DNA from: an uncultured Lachnospiraceae bacterium
Lineage (GTDB): Bacteria > Bacillota > Clostridia > Lachnospirales > Lachnospiraceae
Length of the DNA: 5,154 bases
NCBI GenBank assembly: GCA_945643825.1
Contig: CALZEZ010000127.1
Location: 1-5,154 of the forward strand
Reading direction: 5' to 3'
Both the position numbers and the translations under genes were made by a program. Below are positions 1 to 5,154 of this stretch, piece by piece; position 1 is the first letter of the stretch, and each line of letters starts with the position of its first letter. The notes under the pieces were generated by a model, which saw nothing but the letters and a program-made list of their open reading frames with translations, had not been told where the DNA came from and ran no database searches.

Positions 1-2139
1 TATGCCATCCATCACCGGCATCATATGATCCAGGAAAATCACATCATAATAATTCTCCTGTACAAGCTCCAGGCACTCTTCACCACTGCCGGCACAATCA
101 ACCTGAATGCCTGTTTCACGCAGCAAACCCTCCACGACCTTCAAATTCAAGGAAACATCATCAACAACAAGAATACGTGCCCCCGGTGCATAAAGCTCCT
201 TACTGACATCCACCGTTTGTGCCAGATACTCCTGATACCGGTCAGAAAAATCTCCCATAGGACTTTCATCCCATACTCCCTGTTCAATAGACACAAGAAA
301 ATGTGAGCCCTTTCCATACACGCTGGTAACAGCAATCTCACCATTCATCATATCAACAAGGCTCTTCGTCAGTCTGAGTCCCAGACCGGTTCCTTCGATA
401 TTACGGTTTCGCTCCTCATCAAACCTCGTAAATGCGGTAAAAAGCTTGTCCAAATCCTCTTCTTTTATCCCTATTCCGGTATCCTTAACCGAAATCTGCA
501 GATAAAACTTCCTGTCCTCACGGCGTTCAAAACCAATCGACAGCGTTACCATTCCCTTTTCCGTATATTTGAGGGCGTTCGACAATAGATTATTCACAAT
601 CTGTCTGACGCGAACCTCATCTCCATAAAGTCCGGAGGGAATATCCGGATCAACATGAATTTCCAGATGCAGTCCTTTGCTGCCCGCTCTGACCTGATTG
701 ATATTGAAGGAATCATTCAGCAAGGAAAACAGCTCATACTTCACCGGAATGATCTCCATCTTGCCGGATTCTACCTTTGAGATATCCAGTATACTGTTAA
801 TAATCGAAAGTAACGTATTGCCTGCACTCTGGATATTTTTCGAATATTCAATAAGCTGCTCATCCCTACATTCCTTAAGCAGCATCGTATTCATTCCCAG
901 AATTCCATTAATCGGTGTACGGATTTCGTGAGACATATTGGCAAGGAACTGACTCTTGGCACGATTGGCAGCCTCTGCCTCTTTTCTGGCCTGTTCCGAG
1001 AAGTTGACCTGTTCCAAAATCATCATTCTAAATTGAACAATAAGCACACATATTACAAAGACACAGGTTCCAAACCTGCTGAATCTCTCCATATCGCCGA
1101 CCCTAATGGCACTCACCCTCAGCATATCAACGAGCACACCGATCAATATACAAAGCATGCCGATAAAGAGTAACATCTGTGCCTTCCTGCGCTGTTTCGC
1201 AACAACGCTGCCAAAGCATACCAATGCAACAATGTTGAATGAAAAAACAAGAATACCAGAGACAATGACCATATAAAAGAAATCTACCAGATTGGTCATC
1301 TGCAGTACAACCTGTACAACAATATTCAGCACAGACAATGCCATAAGACCTTTGATAACCCTTCCCAGCCATGGGTGCATCATCCCTAAATAAACACCGA
1401 GAAACAGAGGTGCTGTCATGAGAAGAACATAGCTAATATTGCTAACCAGAAGCTGATTGCCCCAAAGCATCTCCACAACTCCTGTTTCCGCAAGCGAATA
1501 ACCGCCCATGAGTAACAGATACATTCCCAGATAATGCATGCCACCCACCGTGTTGCCGGTCTGTTTACAGAACACTGCCAGAATAATAATAAAGATGCTG
1601 AACACAATAACCAGGATACTGCAAAAGATATCGAATGCTTTGTCTTCTACTAATCCAATAATCTGTGAAGCCCTCTCTCCAACCGTGATCACCGGCAGAC
1701 TTGCTGCGTAATTCCGGTATGGGGAACACATCTCAATCCGGATTGTCTTACCATAAGCATCGTGAGGAATATCCGCAAAGACTATCACACCTCCCGGGGT
1801 ATGTCCAAAAAGACTCTCATGTCGCTTTCCAAAGGAATAAATCTCCTCTTCTCCGACCACTATACGGATTGTCTTATGTTCCGCCAGAAAGCACAGCGTT
1901 TTCCCGCAAAACTGCGCGGGAATTGAGTTGGTAATCACTACCTCTTCATAGGCTTCACTGGCTCCGTAATACGGAAGTGATATTTTCTCACCCCCAACAA
2001 GCGTCCATCCGTCATTATATGCATAAGTAACACCTCCCGCCAACGCCTTTCCCTCCACCTTGGAGGTAACAGCCATAAGCGAGATAACAGCAATCTGCAA
2101 CACTAACAAAACCCAGATTATTCTTTTCATCTGCTTCAC
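1..2139 (-). CDS. 7TM hybrid sensor histidine kinase/response regulator (3' end cut by window edge)
   Basis: Membrane sensor kinase that should autophosphorylate on a histidine and pass phosphate to its own receiver domain. One uninterrupted frame of 713 codons runs off the window. Residues 7-25 form a hydrophobic signal segment, with a possible Ala-Leu-Ala cleavage site at 32-34. Residues about 35-165 are a predicted extracytoplasmic domain, probably beta-rich. Seven hydrophobic helices follow between about 169 and 374, matching the 7TMR-DISM layout. After a short linker come HisKA with SHEIRTP (His404), the N-box NLLSNALKYT (Asn521), G1 DTGIGI (Asp553), the F-box and G2 GTGLGL (from 583). 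A receiver domain begins near 654 with the acidic pair Asp660-Asp661 and phospho-acceptor Asp704 in FLDHMMPVMDG; its second half lies outside. I chose the GTG start at 2139 because AAGGAG lies 8 nt upstream; an ATG at 2130 is in frame but 17 nt from that site. The ligand and output are unknown. Further receiver or HPt domains may follow outside the window. Confidence 0.93.
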   Translation of the reverse strand, partial: MKQMKRIIWVLLVLQIAVISLMAVTSKVEGKALAGGVTYAYNDGWTLVGGEKISLPYYGASEAYEEVVITNSIPAQFCGKTLCFLAEHKTIRIVVGEEEIYSFGKRHESLFGHTPGGVIVFADIPHDAYGKTIRIEMCSPYRNYAASLPVITVGERASQIIGLVEDKAFDIFCSILVIVFSIFIIILAVFCKQTGNTVGGMHYLGMYLLLMGGYSLAETGVVEMLWGNQLLVSNISYVLLMTAPLFLGVYLGMMHPWLGRVIKGLMALSVLNIVVQVVLQMTNLVDFFYMVIVSGILVFSFNIVALVCFGSVVAKQRRKAQMLLFIGMLCILIGVLVDMLRVSAIRVGDMERFSRFGTCVFVICVLIVQFRMMILEQVNFSEQARKEAEAANRAKSQFLANMSHEIRTPINGILGMNTMLLKECRDEQLIEYSKNIQSAGNTLLSIINSILDISKVESGKMEIIPVKYELFSLLNDSFNINQVRAGSKGLHLEIHVDPDIPSGLYGDEVRVRQIVNNLLSNALKYTEKGMVTLSIGFERREDRKFYLQISVKDTGIGIKEEDLDKLFTAFTRFDEERNRNIEGTGLGLRLTKSLVDMMNGEIAVTSVYGKGSHFLVSIEQGVWDESPMGDFSDRYQEYLAQTVDVSKELYAPGARILVVDDVSLNLKVVEGLLRETGIQVDCAGSGEECLELVQENYYDVIFLDHMMPVMDGI

Positions 2140-2147
2140 AAGTGGTT

Positions 2148-2153
2148 CTCCTT
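2148..2153 (-). promoter_or_regulatory. Ribosome binding site of the sensor kinase
   Basis: AAGGAG on the minus strand sits 8 nt before the GTG at 2139 and 17 nt before the ATG at 2130. The spacing favours the GTG start, which adds three residues (MKQ) to the protein. Confidence 0.7.
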
Positions 2154-2173
2154 ATCGGCATATATTCCCTTGT

Positions 2174-2202
2174 ATTGTAGCAAAAAAATCTGATAATATA
2201 AA
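2174..2202 (-). promoter_or_regulatory. Extended -10 promoter of the sensor kinase gene
   Basis: On the minus strand a TACAAT -10 box (2174-2179, five of six to consensus) is directly preceded by TGC, giving the TGn extended -10 motif. A TTTATA -35-like box (2197-2202, four of six) lies exactly 17 nt upstream. The predicted start near 2167 would give a leader of about 28 nt ending in the AAGGAG site. The promoter lies in the 81-bp gap after the ATPase stop, so the kinase is probably a separate transcription unit. I found no convincing hairpin terminator for the ATPase operon in this gap (the T-run at 2182-2188 has no stem before it), so some readthrough into the kinase is possible. Confidence 0.6.
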
Positions 2203-2220
2203 CGGTTTCGCCTAAATTTT

Positions 2221-4107
2221 TTAATATTTCTCCCTAGAAAGTGTGCGCATGGAATTCAAAATTGCAATCACAGAAACCCCAACATCTGCAAAAACAGCTT
2301 CCCACATGTTGGATAAGCCGACGATACTAAACAGAAGAACAATCGCTTTCACGCCCAGCGCAAAAACAATATTCTGCCTCACGATACGAAGCGTCTTTCT
2401 CGAAAGCTTAACGAGGGAGGCAACCTTTCTGACATCGTCATCCATCAGCACGACATCCGCTGCCTCAATAGCTGCGTCAGAGCCTATGCACCCCATCGCG
2501 ATACCAACATCCGCTCTTGTGAGTACCGGTGCATCATTGATTCCGTCACCCACTACAGCAAGACTTCCTTTTTCCTGCGTTTCCTGTATAAGTCTTTCTA
2601 CATGACTCACCTTATCGGAAGGCAATAGCTCTGCATGGAATTCATCTAATCCAAGCTGTTCGGCTACAGCCTGTGCCGCTTCCAATCGGTCACCAGTCAG
2701 CATGACACACTTTCGTACTCCAACGCTCTTTATTCCTGCAACCGCTTCCTTCGCACCTTCCTTAACTGCATCTGCAATCAAAATTGAGCCGACGAAGCTA
2801 CCATTGCAGGCCAGGTAAACAACCGTTCCCGCATCCATATTCTCCACGTAGTTGATCTGATGGTTTCTCATCAGCTTCTGATTGCCAAGAAAAATCTCTT
2901 TTCCATCAACAAAGGCGTGCGTTCCCTGTCCCGCAATCTCTTCGGCATCCGTAATACGCTCCATGTTGAGCACACAACCATACGCTTCCTTGATCGACTC
3001 AGCAATGGGATGTGTGGAATATCCTTCTGCATATGCCGCTAATTCTAACAGTTCCTCCGGTGTCATTCCGTTCTGTGATGGAATAATCCGGGACACCTTG
3101 AACTCTCCCTTGGTCAGCGTCCCCGTCTTATCAAAAACAATCGTTCGCATACGGGCAACCGCCTCCAGATAATTGCTGCCCTTTACAAGTACTCCCATTC
3201 TGGAAGCAGCTCCGATTCCTCCAAAGAAGCCAAGCGGAACCGAAATCACCAGTGCGCAGGGACAGGAAATGACAAGGAAGCTGCATGCACGTTCCAGCCA
3301 CTTTGCAAAGTCTCCGCCCGCAAGCAGCGGTGGAATAATGGCCAGAATCACTGCAGATATCGTAACTACCGGTGTATAGTATCTGGCAAATCTTGTGATA
3401 AAATTCTCGACCTTTGCCTTCTTGCTGCTCGCATTCTCCACTAACTCCAGTATTTTCGTCACCGTGGAATCTTCAAAAGCCTTTGTCACCTGTACCTTCA
3501 GGGTGCCGTTGCCATTTACACAGCCACTGATTACCGCATCTCCAACGCAGGCTCTTCTTGGGACAGACTCGCCGGTGAGTGCAGCAGTATCGATCATAGA
3601 GGAACCATCTGTCACCACGCCATCAAGCGGGATTCTCTCGCCGGGTTTGATAACAATAATACTACCTATCTCCACGTCATCCGGATCGACCTGCACAAGC
3701 TGTCCGTCCTCTTCAATATTGGCAAACTCCGGACATATATTCATCATATCCGAAATAGACTGGCGCGATTTGCCAACCGCATAGCTCTGAAAGAGTTCTC
3801 CGATCTGATAAAACAGCATAACGGCAACAGCCTCGTCATACTCTCCTATTCCAAATGCCCCAAGGGTAGCAATCATCATTAAGAAGTTCTCATCAAACAC
3901 CTGACCATGACGAATATTCACCGCTGCCCTCTTTATTATGTCATAGCCAATCAGAAGATATAATATGAGATATCCCACAAAAAGAACTACAGATGGAAAA
4001 GCTTTCAACAGTCCCAGATAATTTGACACAAAAATGCACAGAAAGGAAACCAGCGTAATGACAATTCTGTTTCTCATTCTCTTCTGCTTCGCAGTCATCG
4101 TTGCCAC
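2221..4107 (-). CDS. cadA: Zn/Cd/Pb-exporting P1B-type ATPase without an N-terminal metal-binding domain
   Basis: ATP-driven inner membrane pump that exports soft divalent metals, 628 residues. Visible signatures are TGES (178-181, actuator), the metal-binding CPC in TM helix 6 (Cys282, Cys284), DKTGT with phosphorylated Asp326, the SxxHP-type His366-Pro367 and GDGINDAP (520-527). Near the C terminus, Lys587 in the penultimate helix and Asp608 in the last helix are the P1B-2 (ZntA/CadA) hallmarks that separate it from copper pumps. Their 21-residue spacing, and the 42 residues from CPC to the catalytic Asp, match E. coli ZntA. Eight membrane helices fit the hydrophobic pattern. ZntA and CadA are about 730 residues long; this one starts almost directly at the first helix, so the HMA domain is missing. 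That domain is encoded as a separate gene 7 nt upstream. The start is uncertain: GTG at 4107 has AAGGAG only 3 nt away, while ATG at 4098 (MTAKQKRM) is 12 nt away and equally plausible. The exact metal preference (Zn, Cd or Pb) cannot be read from sequence. Confidence 0.95.
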   Translation of the reverse strand: MATMTAKQKRMRNRIVITLVSFLCIFVSNYLGLLKAFPSVVLFVGYLILYLLIGYDIIKRAAVNIRHGQVFDENFLMMIATLGAFGIGEYDEAVAVMLFYQIGELFQSYAVGKSRQSISDMMNICPEFANIEEDGQLVQVDPDDVEIGSIIVIKPGERIPLDGVVTDGSSMIDTAALTGESVPRRACVGDAVISGCVNGNGTLKVQVTKAFEDSTVTKILELVENASSKKAKVENFITRFARYYTPVVTISAVILAIIPPLLAGGDFAKWLERACSFLVISCPCALVISVPLGFFGGIGAASRMGVLVKGSNYLEAVARMRTIVFDKTGTLTKGEFKVSRIIPSQNGMTPEELLELAAYAEGYSTHPIAESIKEAYGCVLNMERITDAEEIAGQGTHAFVDGKEIFLGNQKLMRNHQINYVENMDAGTVVYLACNGSFVGSILIADAVKEGAKEAVAGIKSVGVRKCVMLTGDRLEAAQAVAEQLGLDEFHAELLPSDKVSHVERLIQETQEKGSLAVVGDGINDAPVLTRADVGIAMGCIGSDAAIEAADVVLMDDDVRKVASLVKLSRKTLRIVRQNIVFALGVKAIVLLFSIVGLSNMWEAVFADVGVSVIAILNSMRTLSREKY

Positions 4108-4110
4108 ACT

Positions 4111-4116
4111 CTCCTT
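4111..4116 (-). promoter_or_regulatory. Ribosome binding site of the ATPase, overlapping the HMA stop codon
   Basis: The minus strand reads TAAGGAG: the TAA that ends the HMA gene shares bases with the AAGGAG site. Spacing is 3 nt to the GTG at 4107 and 12 nt to the ATG at 4098, both off the usual 5-9 nt optimum, so the site does not settle the start. The overlap suggests translational coupling of HMA protein and pump (inference). Confidence 0.65.
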
Positions 4117-4333
4117 ACATTAAAATCTTACATTCCGGCTCTATTCTGGCGCAGGTTTTCACAACCTCTTTCATAATGTCATCAAATGCAGCGTCATCTG
4201 CATCGATCGTCATTCTCTGTGCCATAAAGCTCACAACAGCATCATTCACTCCCGGAAGCTTCTTAATCGCCTCTTCCATTTTTGCTGCACAGTTTGCACA
4301 ATCCAGATCTTCCAATTTAAATTTCTTCTTCAT
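4115..4333 (-). CDS. Free-standing heavy-metal-associated (HMA) domain protein
   Basis: A 72-residue soluble protein consisting of a single HMA fold, the domain normally found at the N terminus of CadA/ZntA pumps and in CopZ-like chaperones. The metal-binding motif is LDCANCAAKME, with Cys12 and Cys15 in the CxxC loop preceded by Asp11, a form usual in Zn/Cd-type HMA domains. The typical KLPGV element after helix 1 (residues 25-29) is present. Two further cysteines, Cys61 and Cys68, lie near the C terminus in the predicted last strand. The gene starts at ATG 4333 with AAGGA 7 nt upstream, 23 nt after the regulator stop, and ends 7 nt before the ATPase GTG. It is in a different frame from the ATPase, so this is a true separate gene and not simply an in-frame stop in a longer protein. 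Likely role: delivering metal to, or regulating, the neighbouring pump, or buffering metal (inference). Confidence 0.9.
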   Translation of the reverse strand: MKKKFKLEDLDCANCAAKMEEAIKKLPGVNDAVVSFMAQRMTIDADDAAFDDIMKEVVKTCARIEPECKILM

Positions 4334-4340
4334 ATCAGTT

Positions 4341-4345
4341 TCCTT
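4341..4345 (-). promoter_or_regulatory. Ribosome binding site of the HMA protein
   Basis: AAGGA on the minus strand lies 7 nt before the ATG at 4333, in the 23-nt gap after the regulator stop codon. It supports separate translation of the HMA gene from the shared transcript. Confidence 0.6.
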
Positions 4346-4356
4346 CCTTTTCTTTT

Positions 4357-4719
4357 CTATTTCTCCTCAATATGTTCCATTCCCTGTCCCAGAATAGTCC
4401 GGACATGATCATCCGCCAAGGAGTAAAAAACGGATTTTCCTTCCCGTCTGCTCGTCACAAGCTTTGCCTGTTTTAGAATCTTAAGCTGATGAGATATTGC
4501 TGACTGATTCATATGCAATGTCTGCGCAAGATCGCACACACAAAGCTCCGCCTCCGACAGCACAAACAAAATCCGAATACGGGTAGAGTCTCCGAATACC
4601 TTGAACAGCTCTGCAAGATCATACAGCTCATCCTCCTCCAGCATCTGCGCATCAATAACCTTTATTCGCTCCTCATGAACACAGATCTCCTCACAGCATT
4701 CGACATCCTGTATTGCCAT
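4357..4719 (-). CDS. cadC: CadC-like ArsR/SmtB-family metal-sensing repressor
   Basis: A dimeric winged-helix repressor of 120 residues that releases DNA when it binds metal. The N-terminal Cys9-x3-Cys13 (CEEIC) and Cys60-Val-Cys62 in ELCVCDLA match the four thiols of the alpha3N Cd/Pb site of S. aureus CadC (CEIFC and ELCVCD). The C-terminal Asp103-x-His105, His116 and Glu119 match in kind and spacing the alpha5 zinc site of SmtB/CzrA. An extra Cys8 precedes Cys9. The recognition helix is in the segment MNQSAISHQLKILKQ (70-84), followed by the beta wing TSRREGKSVFYSL. The ATG at 4719 was chosen because GAGGTGA stands 7 nt before it; the frame stays open upstream to 4803, but that would run back through operator and promoter. 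It is the first gene of the operon with the HMA protein and ATPase and probably represses all three, including itself. CadC is the closest type, though a CzrA/SmtB-like sensor of Zn is also possible. Confidence 0.93.
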   Translation of the reverse strand: MAIQDVECCEEICVHEERIKVIDAQMLEEDELYDLAELFKVFGDSTRIRILFVLSEAELCVCDLAQTLHMNQSAISHQLKILKQAKLVTSRREGKSVFYSLADDHVRTILGQGMEHIEEK

Positions 4720-4723
4720 TTTA

Positions 4724-4730
4724 TCACCTC
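4724..4730 (-). promoter_or_regulatory. Ribosome binding site of the ArsR-family regulator
   Basis: GAGGTGA on the minus strand; the GAGG core ends 7 nt before the ATG at 4719. It decides the start: the other in-frame ATGs at 4764 and 4803 lie inside the operator and upstream of the -35 box respectively. Confidence 0.75.
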
Positions 4731-4743
4731 GCTTTTTCTTTTG

Positions 4744-4769
4744 AACATATGAAGAATTGTTCATATGTT
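4744..4769 (-). promoter_or_regulatory. ArsR/SmtB-type operator palindrome of the metal-efflux operon
   Basis: Ten-base arms AACATATGAA (4744-4753) and TTCATATGTT (4760-4769) are exact reverse complements around a 6-nt centre GAATTG, which is itself symmetric except for one G/G pair. The core has the form TGAA-n6-TTCA inside an AT-rich imperfect dyad, as in the 12-2-12 operators known for SmtB, ZiaR and CzrA. It begins one base after the -10 box and covers the expected transcription start near 4764, so bound repressor would block initiation. The adjacent CadC-like repressor is the obvious ligand (inference from position and family). Confidence 0.85.
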
Positions 4770-4770
4770 T

Positions 4771-4799
4771 AATATATACAAAGGAATGGCGTTTGTCAA
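4771..4799 (-). promoter_or_regulatory. Sigma-A-type promoter of the cadC-HMA-cadA operon
   Basis: On the minus strand a perfect TTGACA -35 box (4794-4799) and a TATATT -10 box (4771-4776, five of six) are separated by exactly 17 nt. Transcription should start near 4764, inside the operator, leaving a leader of about 45 nt before the regulator ATG. The promoter starts only 16 bases after the stop codon of the PAP2 gene. A near-ideal promoter held down by an operator over the start site fits an operon meant to be fully off until metal appears. Confidence 0.85.
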
Positions 4800-4807
4800 C
4801 CATTCCT
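4782..4807 (-). terminator. Inverted repeat over the cad -35 region, possible weak terminator of the PAP2 gene
   Basis: On the minus strand AGGAATGG and CCATTCCT form a perfect 8-bp stem with a 10-nt loop that contains the TTGACA -35 box. It begins 8 nt after the PAP2 stop codon and is followed by TTGTATATATT, a U-rich but interrupted tail. The position suits a rho-independent terminator for PAP2. The poor U-run and moderate stem make it weak, and the repeat could instead be a second protein-binding dyad or a chance match. Confidence 0.4.
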
Positions 4808-4815
4808 GTCTTATT

Positions 4816-5154
4816 TTACGCTCTGTTTTTCTTTTCTCTATGTTTCTCTATCAGCTTAATAAGCAATCCTCCCAGTATTCCGGATAAGATACCAAAGCAG
4901 ATCCCACCAAGTACATCTGTAGGGAAGTGCACGTATAAATACAATCTGGAGAATGCAATAACACCTGACAATATAAGAGCAGCAATTCCCCAGCTTTTTC
5001 GTCCCGCCATAAACAAGCCCGCTGTTGCCGCAAAGGACGCCGCCGTATGCCCGGATGGAAAGGAAGAATCAATCGGCTTATTGATCAGAAGCGTGACCAT
5101 TGTATTGATCTCATATGGACGAATTCTGTTCACCAACGGCTTCACAAGCATATT
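4816..5154 (-). CDS. PAP2-family membrane phosphatase (5' end cut by window edge)
   Basis: The last 112 residues of a type 2 phosphatidic acid phosphatase family protein; the frame is open to the window edge, and the first visible codon (Asn) precedes an internal Met. All three parts of the PAP2 active site are present: K-x6-RP (Lys5 to Arg12-Pro13 of the fragment), PSGH (33-36) and SR-x5-H-x3-D (Ser69-Arg70, His76, Asp80). By family knowledge His76 is the phosphorylated nucleophile and His36, Arg70 and Asp80 assist. Hydrophobic helices occupy about 37-50, 56-68 and 82-102, and the tail (103-112) is strongly basic. Full proteins of this kind usually have about 170-200 residues with further N-terminal helices, so roughly a third is missing. 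Substrates of the family include lipid phosphates and undecaprenyl pyrophosphate; which applies here cannot be told. It lies upstream of the metal operon in the same direction, but the strong promoter and possible terminator in between argue that it is a separate unit. Confidence 0.9.
   Translation of the reverse strand, partial: NMLVKPLVNRIRPYEINTMVTLLINKPIDSSFPSGHTAASFAATAGLFMAGRKSWGIAALILSGVIAFSRLYLYVHFPTDVLGGICFGILSGILGGLLIKLIEKHREKKNRA

Noticed and set aside
25..1934. Short open frames on both strands across the sensor kinase region
   Set aside because: The 713-codon minus-strand frame with all kinase motifs accounts for this region; the others are out-of-frame or antisense shadows.
2182..2188. 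Run of seven T on the minus strand after the ATPase, as a terminator tail
   Set aside because: No stem-loop precedes it, and it falls in the spacer of the kinase promoter.
2200..2208. Small palindrome AAACGGTTT next to the kinase -35 box
   Set aside because: Four-base arms around one base are expected by chance in AT-rich DNA; there is no support as an operator or terminator.
2243..3784. Several plus-strand open frames of 60-129 codons opposite the ATPase
   Set aside because: They lie antisense to a gene with complete P-type ATPase motifs, resemble no known protein by eye, and are explained by the codon composition of the real gene.
4513..4752. Plus-strand 79-codon frame opposite the regulator
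   Set aside because: It overlaps the regulator, its ribosome binding site and the operator, and shows no motif of its own.
1..5154. tRNA, rRNA, CRISPR array, insertion sequence or attachment site
   Set aside because: No spaced direct repeats, transposase motifs or RNA-gene signatures were seen on reading both strands; almost all bases are in the five genes.

Overview
The window holds five genes, all on the minus strand, packed tightly with no gap longer than about 100 bases. The moderate GC content, strong AAGGAG-type ribosome binding sites, TTGACA/TATATT-type promoters, a 7TMR-DISM hybrid kinase and a three-gene cadmium/zinc efflux operon point to a Bacillota member of class Clostridia, probably Lachnospiraceae. 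That placement is an inference from style and gene content. No marker gene is present to prove it.

Reading in the direction of transcription (from high to low coordinates): (1) 5154-4816, the C-terminal part of a PAP2-family membrane phosphatase, cut by the window edge. (2) 4815-4720, a dense regulatory region holding an 8-bp inverted repeat (4782-4807), a near-consensus sigma-A promoter (-35 at 4794-4799, -10 at 4771-4776) and a near-perfect ArsR/SmtB-type operator palindrome (4744-4769). (3) 4719-4357, a CadC-like ArsR/SmtB metal sensor carrying both the thiol (alpha3N) and the alpha5 metal-site residues. (4) 4333-4115, a free-standing 72-residue heavy-metal-associated (HMA) protein. (5) 4107-2221, a P1B-type Zn/Cd/Pb efflux ATPase that lacks its own N-terminal metal-binding domain. 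(6) 2220-2140, an intergenic gap with an extended -10 promoter. (7) 2139-1, a 7TM hybrid sensor histidine kinase whose receiver domain runs off the window edge.

The sensor, HMA protein and ATPase form one metal-resistance operon. In the model that follows from these families, the apo-repressor sits on the operator over the transcription start. Cd, Pb or Zn binding releases it, and the HMA protein and ATPase are then made together to bind and export the metal. The split of the metal-binding domain from the pump is the main structural feature of the operon. The kinase has its own promoter and appears to be a separate unit. No mobile element, RNA gene or CRISPR array was seen, and I see no clearly undescribed system. 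The most interesting points are the compact promoter/operator/hairpin region and the split HMA-ATPase arrangement.
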